6,953 nt of DNA, taken from the NCBI GenBank assembly GCA_031255425.1, contig JAIRSN010000187.1, positions 1 through 6,953 on the forward strand. The letters are read 5' to 3'. The notes under the pieces were generated by a model. The model was not told the DNA's origin. It ran no database searches and worked only from the letters and a program-made list of their open reading frames with translations. The position numbers and the translations under genes were made by a program. Below are positions 1-6,439 of this stretch, piece after piece. Every line of letters begins with the position of its first letter. Positions within the stretch are counted from its first letter, which is position 1. The DNA comes from Dysgonamonadaceae bacterium (GTDB lineage: Bacteria > Bacteroidota > Bacteroidia > Bacteroidales > Azobacteroidaceae).

Positions 1-1281
1 GTTCTCCCTGTCGTACGATTGCCGGATAAAAGCGACCCCTTCAGGCGTATCGTTCGGCGTGAACGGCACCTCCGAGTTCCCGCTGTACAACACCAGCAAG
101 GCTGCCAGCGAGAAAGTGGTCAGGCGGGCTTCCCCCTGCAACTTTGCGACATTGTCTTTCAAGGTCGGAAAATTGCGGGTCTCCCATTTGGACAACGAAT
201 TGAGAGAAATATCCTTCAGGTAATGCTTGATGTAGGGGTTGTAGAAGCGTTCCAGAATCTTCCCGGCAAACTGCTTCAGGGCTTCGGGATCCTCCGGAAT
301 CGCGGGAAGAACCTCCGTATCCACCATCCGGCGGATGAACTGTTCGACCAGCGGTTCGTTGAACGCCTCTTTGACCGTGGCGCATCCCATCTGCAAGGCA
401 ATGGGAACCATCGCCGTGTGCGATCCGTTCAGGATGCGGACTTTCTTCGCCCGGAAAGGCTTGATGTCGTCCATAAACAGGACGTTCAGCCCCGCCTGGT
501 CCAAAGGCAGCCGCCGGCTGATAACCGGGTCGCCGCCGATGGCCCACACATGGAAATATTCACCCTTGACAACCAGGTGGTCGTTGAACCCGATTTCCTC
601 CTGGATCGCGCCGATCGTTTCCCGCGGAAAACCGGGCACAATCCGGTCGACCAGCGTGTCGTAGAAATAATTCGCCTCTTTGACCCAGTCGATAAACGGC
701 GCACCCAACCGGTTGTGGGCGGCATGTTTCAGGACAAACTCCCGCAGCGTCGAACCGTTGTCCTCGATCAGTTCGCAGGCAATAAAGAGCAAGCCCTTGT
801 CTTTCGCCCCGTTGAACTTCCGGAACCGCTGGTACAGCAGCGCGGTCACCTTTGCCGGAAACGATTTCGGGGGCGTTGCCTCCAGGTCGTCGCCTTCTTC
901 GTAACGGATACCGGCTTCGGTGGTGTTGGAAATAACCATTTCCAGGCCGGGGCTAAGAAACAGTTCCCGGTAGGCGGCGTAATCCTCGTACGGATTGAGG
1001 ACCTCCCGGAGGCTTTTCACAAGCGTCACCTCCTTGATGGCTTGCTTGTCTTTAATCCCTTCGAGGTAAACATGGTAGAGCCCGTCCTGCCGGTTAATCA
1101 TCTCCGCCATCCCCTGCGCGATGGGTTGTACCGCCACTACGCCGTGGTGCAGGACACCGGCTTCGTTGGCTTTGTGAATCATCCAGTCGACAAAGGCGCG
1201 GAGAAAATTGCCCTCGCCGAATTGCAGGATTTTCGCCGGTAATTCCGGCTTCCGAACGGTTTGTTTATTCAGTTCTTTCAT
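1..1281 (-). CDS. uxaB: tagaturonate reductase (altronate oxidoreductase) UxaB, C-terminus cut by window edge
   Basis: Cytoplasmic NAD-dependent enzyme that reduces D-tagaturonate to D-altronate, the second step of D-galacturonate breakdown. The first 427 residues are visible; family members are about 480, so roughly 50 are missing beyond base 1. Residues 18-31 (ILQFGEGNFLRAFV) form the N-terminal dinucleotide-binding segment of the mannitol dehydrogenase superfamily. VDRIVPGFP lies at 211-219. The catalytic K-x4-N-x2-H pattern of polyol dehydrogenases is intact at K280, N285 and H288 (KVRILNGSH). The start at 1281 gives MKELNKQTV, an N-terminus usual for Bacteroidales UxaB; there is no Shine-Dalgarno sequence. 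The gene begins 23 bp after the uxaC stop and is surely cotranscribed with it. The relative UxuB (fructuronate reductase) is the main alternative, but the N-terminal block and uxaC linkage favour UxaB. Confidence 0.94.
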   Translation of the reverse strand, partial: MKELNKQTVRKPELPAKILQFGEGNFLRAFVDWMIHKANEAGVLHHGVVAVQPIAQGMAEMINRQDGLYHVYLEGIKDKQAIKEVTLVKSLREVLNPYEDYAAYRELFLSPGLEMVISNTTEAGIRYEEGDDLEATPPKSFPAKVTALLYQRFRKFNGAKDKGLLFIACELIEDNGSTLREFVLKHAAHNRLGAPFIDWVKEANYFYDTLVDRIVPGFPRETIGAIQEEIGFNDHLVVKGEYFHVWAIGGDPVISRRLPLDQAGLNVLFMDDIKPFRAKKVRILNGSHTAMVPIALQMGCATVKEAFNEPLVEQFIRRMVDTEVLPAIPEDPEALKQFAGKILERFYNPYIKHYLKDISLNSLSKWETRNFPTLKDNVAKLQGEARLTTFSLAALLVLYSGNSEVPFTPNDTPEGVAFIRQSYDREN

Positions 1282-1304
1282 TGACTTGTGGTGTTAATCG
1301 GTTC

Positions 1305-2711
1305 TTAAAAATGGAAATATTGTTTTGCATTATAATACGATACGTTTTCGACTAATTGTCCGAGGAAGGGCAATTCCGAGGCGGGGAGCAAACCCTGTTC
1401 CACATCGTTTCCGATCAGGTTGCACAGGATGCGGCGGAAATATTCGTGGCGCGGGTACGACAGGAAGCTCCTCGAATCGGTCAACATGCCCACGAACCGG
1501 CTCAAAAGCCCCAGTACGGAGAGGGAATTCAGTTGCGCTTCCATGCCGTACCGCTGGTCCAGAAACCACCAGCCGGATCCGAACTGGATCTTTCCGGCAA
1601 CCGGGCCGTCCTGAAAGTTCCCAATCATGGTGGCAATCATATCGTTGTCGCGCGGGTTGAGGTTGTAGAGAATCGTCTGCGCCAGCTTGCCTTCCAGGTC
1701 TAAGCGGTTCAACAGCTTGGACATTGCCCGGGCAGTGTTCCAGTCGCCGATGGAGTCGTAACCGGTATCCGCGCCGAGCCGGTTGAACATCCGCGTGTTG
1801 TTGTTGCGGAGGGCGCCGTAGTGGAACTGCTGCGTCCACCCTTTTTCCCAATCCAGCAGGGCAAATTCGAACAGCATGCACGACTTGAACTTCCGGATTT
1901 CTTCCGGATTCAACGAGGTGCCGCCGTATACCTTATTGAAAATCGCCTGGATTTCCGCTGCTGTGTAGTCCTCGGCGTAAAACTCTTCTATACCGTGGTC
2001 GGACAGCTTGCATCCGGCGGCGGCGAAGAAGTCGTGCCGGACCCGCAGGGCTTGCAGCAGGTCGTCGAATTTCCGGATGGTGACTCCGGAGACGTCCGAT
2101 AACTGTTCCACATAGGTGCGGAAAGCCTCCGGCGCCTCTACCGCCATCGCCTTGTCGGGGCGCCAGGTCGGCAGCACTTTCACCGCGAAACCTTCTTCTT
2201 TCAAGGCCTTGTGGTATTCGAGGGAGTCGACCGGGTCGTCGGTCGTGCAAACGACCTCCACACGGAAGCGTTTCATCAGTCCGCGGGCGCTGTATTCGGG
2301 TGTCCGGAGCAAAGCCGTGCAGGTGTCGAAGATTTCCCTGGCGGTTTCCGGCCGCAGGATTTTGTCCACGCCGAAAGCAGTTTTCAGTTCCAGGTGCGTC
2401 CAGTGGTACAGCGGGTTCCGCATGGTGTAGGGAACGGTTTCCGCCCATTTCTCAAACTTTTCCCAGTCGGACGTCTCTTTTCCCGTGATATACCGCTCGT
2501 CTATCCCGTTGGTACGCATCGCCCGCCATTTGTAGTGGTCGCCTTCCAGCCAGATCTGCCCCAGGTTGTCGAACCGGCGGTCGCCGGCAATCATCTGGGG
2601 AACCAAGTGGCAATGATAGTCGATAACCGGTTGTTTTTCCGCATGCTCATGGTAAAGTTGCTGAGCTGTTTCCGTCTGTAAGACGAAATGATTGTCCATA
2701 AATTGTTTCAT
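1305..2711 (-). CDS. uxaC: uronate isomerase (glucuronate/galacturonate isomerase) UxaC
   Basis: Cytoplasmic isomerase that converts D-galacturonate to D-tagaturonate and D-glucuronate to D-fructuronate; it feeds the neighbouring UxaB. The 468-residue product matches the usual family length of about 470. The amidohydrolase-type metal-binding motif DYHCHL is at residues 31-36, with H33 and H35 as expected ligands. Other family-typical stretches are VVCTTDDPVDSLEYH, GWTQQFHYGALRNNN and DSRSFLSYPRHEYFRR, and the protein ends in NAKQYFHF. The reading frame stays open upstream to 2996, but the start at 2711 (MKQFMDNHF) gives the normal N-terminus and falls just after the preceding stop. It lies 11 bp after the DUF4861 gene and 23 bp before uxaB, so the three form one operon. 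No Shine-Dalgarno sequence precedes it. Confidence 0.96.
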   Translation of the reverse strand: MKQFMDNHFVLQTETAQQLYHEHAEKQPVIDYHCHLVPQMIAGDRRFDNLGQIWLEGDHYKWRAMRTNGIDERYITGKETSDWEKFEKWAETVPYTMRNPLYHWTHLELKTAFGVDKILRPETAREIFDTCTALLRTPEYSARGLMKRFRVEVVCTTDDPVDSLEYHKALKEEGFAVKVLPTWRPDKAMAVEAPEAFRTYVEQLSDVSGVTIRKFDDLLQALRVRHDFFAAAGCKLSDHGIEEFYAEDYTAAEIQAIFNKVYGGTSLNPEEIRKFKSCMLFEFALLDWEKGWTQQFHYGALRNNNTRMFNRLGADTGYDSIGDWNTARAMSKLLNRLDLEGKLAQTILYNLNPRDNDMIATMIGNFQDGPVAGKIQFGSGWWFLDQRYGMEAQLNSLSVLGLLSRFVGMLTDSRSFLSYPRHEYFRRILCNLIGNDVEQGLLPASELPFLGQLVENVSYYNAKQYFHF

Positions 2712-2722
2712 ATCTGATGTTT

Positions 2723-3928
2723 TTAATTTATTTTGATTTCCACCGGCGAAGAGAGCCGTGCCATGACTTCGTCGATGCATTTTATAAAGTCGTCTTTCGT
2801 TGCCACCGGTTGCCAGTCCAGTTCCCAAGTGGGCATAAAGTAGTAGTCGACGAATCCGTTTTCGGGCTTCAGGAGGACCAGGTGGTTCCTGTCGTCTTCC
2901 GTGATTTCCCGGATGTATTTTGTTTTCACCAGGAGGGCGAGTCCCATGTTGTCGTCGTTCAGGCTTTGCTTGCCGAAGGTAGCGATGTAGGACCATTCTT
3001 CCTCTTCATTGATTTGGGAGAAAAACGCAGCGGCGCGGTCCTTGTTAAGGCCGGTTGCCAAGCCTTCTATTTCCCGGTCTACGCGCAATTCCATATGGGA
3101 TGCGCGGCTTCCGGCGTCGATAGAGAGCAGCGCCCGGAGGTTGCATGGGGTTCCGTTCGCCTCCCAGCCGTAATAGCAGGTCATCACTTGGGAACGAATC
3201 TTGCCGTCGGCGGGAATGTGGCAGATCACGCTGTCCGTCTTTTCGACACGTACCGCTTTTTTGCCGTCCCACACGGCGATACTCCCGATTCCCAGCGCGC
3301 TGCCCACTTTCATGTTGTCCATCCCCCAGTCCGCCATGTGGTGGTACGACTCATAACCGTCCACCCCCACAAAGGGCAAGACTATTTCGGGCGTCTTCTT
3401 CCCGAAGACATCAATCGCGTTGCGCTGGTCCAGGTAGAAACGGAAAGCCACCTTGTCGCTTTCCCATCCCGGCCCCTCGTATTTGATGTAATACGCATGG
3501 TCCTTGAAATTGTCGGGCACACGCAAGTAATTCGGCTTCACCCACGAGAAACCGTCCACGTACTGCTGTCCCTCAAAATGTCCGCCGATCTTATGGGAAA
3601 GTTCGGCATACGTCCGCTTGGGATAGCCCTCCGCCCTTCCGGGACGAATCGGAACCGTCTTTGTCTCGTGCGGATGCAGCACAGCGACAGGAAAAATAAG
3701 CCGGGTATCGCCCAGGAGACCGGTAGCAATTTCGACCGGCACCTTTTCGTCGTCCACCACAGCGAAATAGTCCCCCAAAGGAAGTCCCCGGTACTGCGAT
3801 TCCGGTATTTCAACTGTATAATCGACAATCTCCCGTCCGGAAAGATTCGACACCGACACCGTCAAATCCCGGGAATGCGAACACGAGAGAATAACCCCCA
3901 TTAATACGCAGAAAACAAGTTTTTTCAT
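2723..3928 (-). CDS. DUF4861-family lipoprotein, first gene of the uronate operon
   Basis: Predicted envelope lipoprotein of 401 residues, matching the DUF4861 family (about 400 residues, mainly Bacteroidota). A short signal peptide ends in a lipobox-like ILSC, with Cys16 as the likely lipidated residue. The following residues (SHSRD) lack the acidic/lysine surface-export signal, so a periplasmic face is more likely than the outside; this is inference. Family-like blocks are GPGWESDKVAFRFY (152-165), IDVFGKK (172-178), the His/Asp-rich YHHMADWGMDNMKVG (195-209) and LGIGSIAVWDG (212-222). The catalytic activity is not known to me. Its place ahead of uxaC-uxaB suggests it handles a pectin- or uronate-derived substrate before import. 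A TAnnTTTG box lies 28 bp upstream of the start. The family call rests on remembered motifs, not a profile search. Confidence 0.82.
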   Translation of the reverse strand: MKKLVFCVLMGVILSCSHSRDLTVSVSNLSGREIVDYTVEIPESQYRGLPLGDYFAVVDDEKVPVEIATGLLGDTRLIFPVAVLHPHETKTVPIRPGRAEGYPKRTYAELSHKIGGHFEGQQYVDGFSWVKPNYLRVPDNFKDHAYYIKYEGPGWESDKVAFRFYLDQRNAIDVFGKKTPEIVLPFVGVDGYESYHHMADWGMDNMKVGSALGIGSIAVWDGKKAVRVEKTDSVICHIPADGKIRSQVMTCYYGWEANGTPCNLRALLSIDAGSRASHMELRVDREIEGLATGLNKDRAAAFFSQINEEEEWSYIATFGKQSLNDDNMGLALLVKTKYIREITEDDRNHLVLLKPENGFVDYYFMPTWELDWQPVATKDDFIKCIDEVMARLSSPVEIKIN

Positions 3929-4139
3929 GATCTTTTGTCTTTAATTTTAAGCGATACAAAGATAAATAGAAAAGTTAAATTTCTGCCGGAATTTGTAACA
4001 ATCAGGGTGGGGAAAAATATCATTTTTGAAACATTCGCTTTTTGCAGAAAAAAAAACGTCTCCGGCGGCTGCCTGAATGTTTAAATAATATACCCCTCCC
4101 TGAAAGTTTTGAGCGGCTCGCGCAAATAGGATTACGAAG
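3929..4139. other. intergenic region between the surface-protein gene and the uronate operon
   Basis: This 211-bp stretch holds the 3' untranslated region of the Ig-like protein gene and the promoter of the uronate operon. On the minus strand a run of nine T (4048-4056) follows a GC-rich segment, as in a terminator, but I can pair only a three-base stem (GGC/GCC) there. It is therefore not a convincing rho-independent terminator. The base composition is AT-rich except for two short GC patches. No open reading frame looks like a gene. Confidence 0.6.
3957..3964 (-). promoter_or_regulatory. -7 element of the DUF4861-uxaC-uxaB promoter
   Basis: On the minus strand these bases read TATCTTTG, an exact fit to the TAnnTTTG -7 box used by the Bacteroidota primary sigma factor. 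It stands 28 bp before the ATG of the DUF4861 gene, implying a leader of about 20 nt. I see no good TTTG -33 box at the expected 19-21 bp spacing, so the promoter may be weak or activator-dependent. It is the only clear promoter upstream of the three-gene operon. Confidence 0.6.
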
Positions 4140-5522
4140 TCATAGCCTCACGCAGGCAACCGGCAAAGACGAAGACGAACCACCCTGAGACCATTTCTTT
4201 TCGGGAGTAACACTGACCCCCAATGCGTCAGTGGCGTTACAATTAACCCACACAGAACCGTATATCCATTTCGTTGGATCTACCCGGGTATGGATGCTAC
4301 TAACACATTCCCACCCACTGGAACAAGTAGGTTTACGTGTATTTGGGCCGGTTGCTGAACTTCGCGAATAGCAACGGCCGTCAGTGCCGATTACGTTGGG
4401 GCACGTACTCGCTACCGCAATCGTAAAAGTTACCTGCGATTCGTTATAACCGGCAAATTCCACTGTTATAGTCGCACTGCCCGGCGAACCGAATGACAAT
4501 TCTCCGTTTGTACTGTTATACGATGCAACCGAACTATTACTTGAAGTAATCTGGAAATCCGATAATTGATAGGTATGTGCCGGAGTCGTGGTTGGAACAG
4601 CCAACACTTGTGCGGCATCGCCTTCCGTCACGCTGATATTTGCCGGTTGATTTATTTTCGGGTAAACCTGGCAATCAACGTCGCGGCTGATATTCGAATC
4701 GTCTGTGGTGGATGCGGTGAGCGTTGTCGTTCCGATAGCCGTTCCACTCACGGTCCAACTACTGCCGGAACCGCTTACTGCGGCAACACTTGGCGTCAGG
4801 CTTGCCCAGTTCAGTGCCTTGCGGGTAGCATCGGTTGGCGTGACCACCGCCTCCAAAGCCGCCGCCGTATTGCCGATCGTCAGGCGCAGCGGATTGGGAT
4901 TTGTAATCGTTACATCCGTCACTTCATTTTGCCAGATAGTGACCGTTCCATCGATCGATACATTCCCATCCATGCTGATCGCCATGATTTCGGTCATTCC
5001 GGTTTGTTCGGCAGTGAAAGTGTATTCGGTCAGTGAAGTGCTTACCCCACTGATATTGCTTCCACCGGAAACCAACCTCCAGCGGGCGTATGGAAGTGTA
5101 GCGTTTGCAGGGCTGAAACCGGAGGCTATGAATTTTCCGGTACTCCACCGTTCGACGGAGAGAGGAGTATTCAGTGAAAAAGATTGTACCGGATCATCTA
5201 CGTACAATGTACCACTGTTCGGCGTTACGCTGGTTTGCCAGCTTGTGCCGTTCCATACATAAACGCCGGCAGCCAAGCCACCTGTGCCGTCGGCATAAAC
5301 CATCAGTCCGGTTGCCGGATTGACTACGGTGCTTGCATCCGTATCACTTGCCAGAGCTACTCGCGGCAACAGGAACCCTAAATTTCCGTTTCCACCGGTG
5401 TTTAAATCCAATATTGCCGACTCGGCCGGATCTTCCGTACTGCCGATGGTTACCTGTGCTTTCATACTCGTTGCCATTATACCCGATAACAGCATCATAC
5501 TTAAAATTGTTTTTTTCATCAT
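4140..5522 (-). CDS. secreted multidomain protein: N-terminal surface module, BIG2-type Ig-like domains, Cys-rich C-terminus
   Basis: Exported protein of 460 residues, role unknown, probably surface or adhesive. Residues 1-22 form a signal peptide with likely cleavage at MKA|Q. Residues 24-97 are a small module with PAESAILDL, GFLLPRV, NPATGLMVY and GVYVWNGTSWQ. About 98-198 is a beta-rich region I cannot name. About 199-287 fits a bacterial Ig-like group 2 domain (RLTIGNTAAALEAVVTPTDA, LNWASLTPSVAAVSG, GTTTLTAS). About 288-372 is a second Ig-like domain. Residues 374-460 carry six cysteines (374, 384, 400, 406, 428, 457) and end in PVACVRL, resembling the 'RCVR' tails of FISUMP/DUF1566-like Bacteroidota proteins. 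AGGAAA at 5523-5528 is a possible ribosome binding site; the second ATG at 5519 is equally possible. The ATG at 5564 was rejected because it puts a non-signal extension ahead and overlaps the upstream gene. It follows that gene by 17 bp. Confidence 0.85.
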   Translation of the reverse strand: MMKKTILSMMLLSGIMATSMKAQVTIGSTEDPAESAILDLNTGGNGNLGFLLPRVALASDTDASTVVNPATGLMVYADGTGGLAAGVYVWNGTSWQTSVTPNSGTLYVDDPVQSFSLNTPLSVERWSTGKFIASGFSPANATLPYARWRLVSGGSNISGVSTSLTEYTFTAEQTGMTEIMAISMDGNVSIDGTVTIWQNEVTDVTITNPNPLRLTIGNTAAALEAVVTPTDATRKALNWASLTPSVAAVSGSGSSWTVSGTAIGTTTLTASTTDDSNISRDVDCQVYPKINQPANISVTEGDAAQVLAVPTTTPAHTYQLSDFQITSSNSSVASYNSTNGELSFGSPGSATITVEFAGYNESQVTFTIAVASTCPNVIGTDGRCYSRSSATGPNTRKPTCSSGWECVSSIHTRVDPTKWIYGSVWVNCNATDALGVSVTPEKKWSQGGSSSSLPVACVRL

Positions 5523-5539
5523 TTTCCTGTTTTTTATTT

Positions 5540-5842
5540 TTAAAATTCGATGTACAATGTCCATTGATTTCCATTCCAGTAATACACGCCCTTTTTCAGG
5601 GCGCCGTTGAGATTACAGACCAACATTCCTTCTTTCGGATTAGCCAGGGAGAAGGTATCGTCCTGAGAGTCCAGTTTCACCTGAGGCAGTAGCAGTCCCA
5701 GTTTATCGCTTCTCAATTCCAGTATAGCCGACGGATCAGGCATATTGCCTTCACCGATCAGTACCTGCGCATTCACACTTGCTGCGCTCGTCATGACGAA
5801 CGCCAGCGTCAAAAAAAATAATTTCTTTTTCATCTTTCTCAT
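5540..5842 (-). CDS. small secreted protein made of one surface module
   Basis: Exported 100-residue protein of unknown role. A signal peptide (KKKLFFLTLAF... ending VNA|Q at 25/26) is followed by a single module of about 75 residues: QVLIGEGNMPDPSAILEL, LGLLLPQVKL, NPKEGMLVCN and GVYYWNGNQWTLYIEF. The module lines up from end to end with residues 23-97 of the next gene's product, so this looks like the same domain on its own. The ORF stops cleanly after the module, with no sign of a frameshift linking the two genes. It contains one cysteine in the mature part. The ATG at 5833 (MKKK) is an alternative start that leaves the signal peptide intact. The 17-bp gap to the next gene indicates cotranscription. 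It might assemble with, or regulate, the larger protein; that is speculation. Confidence 0.78.
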   Translation of the reverse strand: MRKMKKKLFFLTLAFVMTSAASVNAQVLIGEGNMPDPSAILELRSDKLGLLLPQVKLDSQDDTFSLANPKEGMLVCNLNGALKKGVYYWNGNQWTLYIEF

Positions 5843-5900
5843 TTAAAATTGTTTTTAGTTTTTATTGATTATTTATTCACTGTTTATAAATAAAATCCGG

Positions 5901-6029
5901 TTCCGGTAAAGGCAACTCGCTTATATAAACATGAGAGTGAGACTTTTTTAGTTTTAAAGGTGAATGATAAGTCTTGCATTTAATGATCATTCATTCCCCC
6001 AAAAAAAGTTGCCTTTACCTTTGCCGGAA
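5901..6029. repeat. spaced inverted repeat (12 bp + 5 bp arms, 89-bp spacer)
   Basis: The left arm TTCCGGTAAAGGCAACT (5901-5917) is the reverse complement of the right arm (6007-6029), except that the right arm carries six extra bases, CTTTGC, at 6019-6024. The inner 12 bases pair perfectly (GTAAAGGCAACT with AGTTGCCTTTAC), then TTCCG pairs with CGGAA. Inside the spacer a second pairing is possible between GAATGAT and ATCATTC. The repeat lies 59 bp upstream of the small secreted-protein gene, so it would fall in that gene's leader if transcription starts further upstream. It could be an RNA structure, a small invertible segment or the remnant of a mobile element. Confidence 0.7.
6016..6023 (+). 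promoter_or_regulatory. possible rightward -7 box (TACCTTTG)
   Basis: The plus strand reads TACCTTTG, a fit to TAnnTTTG, within the right arm of the spaced inverted repeat and overlapping the six bases missing from the left arm. An ATG that opens a 33-codon frame follows 25 bp later (6049), ending inside the palindrome. There is no recognisable -33 box, and no established gene is read in this direction. A chance match is quite possible. Confidence 0.2.
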
Positions 6030-6145
6030 AGAATTATATTCCTATTATATGTTTCATGCTATGTTTGGGCTTCCTGAGTCCCGAAAGAGAAGCGATTTAA
6101 AAATGACGAAGCGCGGGATTCTCTACTTTTATTCGGCTCAGAGGT

Positions 6146-6236
6146 CTTAGGAAACCTGATATAACAAATAAGTAGCCCACGCTTTCTACGCGAGCGTTTA
6201 CTTACTTATTCTTGTTATATCTCGAAATTTCCTAAG
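6146..6236. repeat. 91-bp near-perfect palindrome (long hairpin)
   Basis: Arms pair in order from outside in: CTTAGGAAA (6146-6154) with TTTCCTAAG (6228-6236); GATATAACAA (6158-6167) with TTGTTATATC (6212-6221); ATAAGTA (6168-6174) with TACTTAT (6203-6209); ACGCT (6179-6183) with AGCGT (6193-6197). This leaves a nine-base loop (6184-6192). That is 31 base pairs with three small internal loops, far more than expected by chance. No T run follows on either strand, so it is not a standard rho-independent terminator. The nonamer ACGCTTTCT at 6179-6187 recurs at 6261-6269. A palindromic REP/MITE-type element or a structured leader RNA are the main options. Confidence 0.8.
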
Positions 6237-6343
6237 TTTCCAAACCAAGAATATAAGCTAACGCTTTCTTAAATAATATGTAATGCTAAAAATATTTTCC
6301 TTATTTCCTACATGATTTTTTTCTTTTTTTATTTAAAACCTTG

Positions 6344-6351
6344 CAAAAATA
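6344..6351 (-). promoter_or_regulatory. possible -7 box for the secreted-protein gene pair
   Basis: The minus strand reads TATTTTTG, matching TAnnTTTG. It is the only such match I found on this strand between the terminator at 6585 and the start at 5842. If used, the transcript would have a leader of nearly 500 nt that includes both the palindrome and the spaced inverted repeat. The -33 region has only a T run, not a clean TTTG, and the local sequence is AT-rich, so a chance match is likely enough to keep confidence low. Confidence 0.3.
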
Positions 6352-6439
6352 GTAAGATTCTTTGAAACTAAAAAATAAAAGTGCTTTTTTCCAGGGCAAA
6401 CGGCGGCGGACACGGCGACGAAATCATGAATTCGGTTGA

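Noticed and set aside
19..1242. 407-codon plus-strand open frame opposite uxaB
   Set aside because: It is the antisense shadow of uxaB: the opposite strand carries clear enzyme motifs in order, while this frame shows no recognisable domain and is rich in Arg, Gln and Val as expected from reversed GC-rich codons.
2712..2996. N-terminal extension of uxaC to an ATG at 2996
   Set aside because: It would overlap the 3' end of the DUF4861 gene by more than 270 bp and add 95 low-complexity residues; the ATG at 2711 gives the normal family length and N-terminus.
2717..3904. 395-codon plus-strand open frame opposite the DUF4861 gene
   Set aside because: It almost exactly mirrors the lipoprotein gene and has no recognisable motif, signal peptide or promoter; the minus-strand product has a lipobox and family motifs.
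4044..4075. Rho-independent terminator of the Ig-like protein gene
   Set aside because: A nine-T run is present on the minus strand, but the preceding GC-rich bases form only a three-base stem, too weak to support the call.
5523..5564. Start of the Ig-like protein at the ATG at 5564
   Set aside because: It adds a charged 14-residue stretch before an otherwise standard signal peptide and overlaps the upstream gene; the ATGs at 5522/5519 follow an AGGAAA and start the signal peptide directly.
6076..6135. Apparent pairing of CCCG/AGAGAA with CGGG/TTCTCT
   Set aside because: The complementary pieces occur in the wrong order to form one antiparallel stem, so no hairpin is possible with both.
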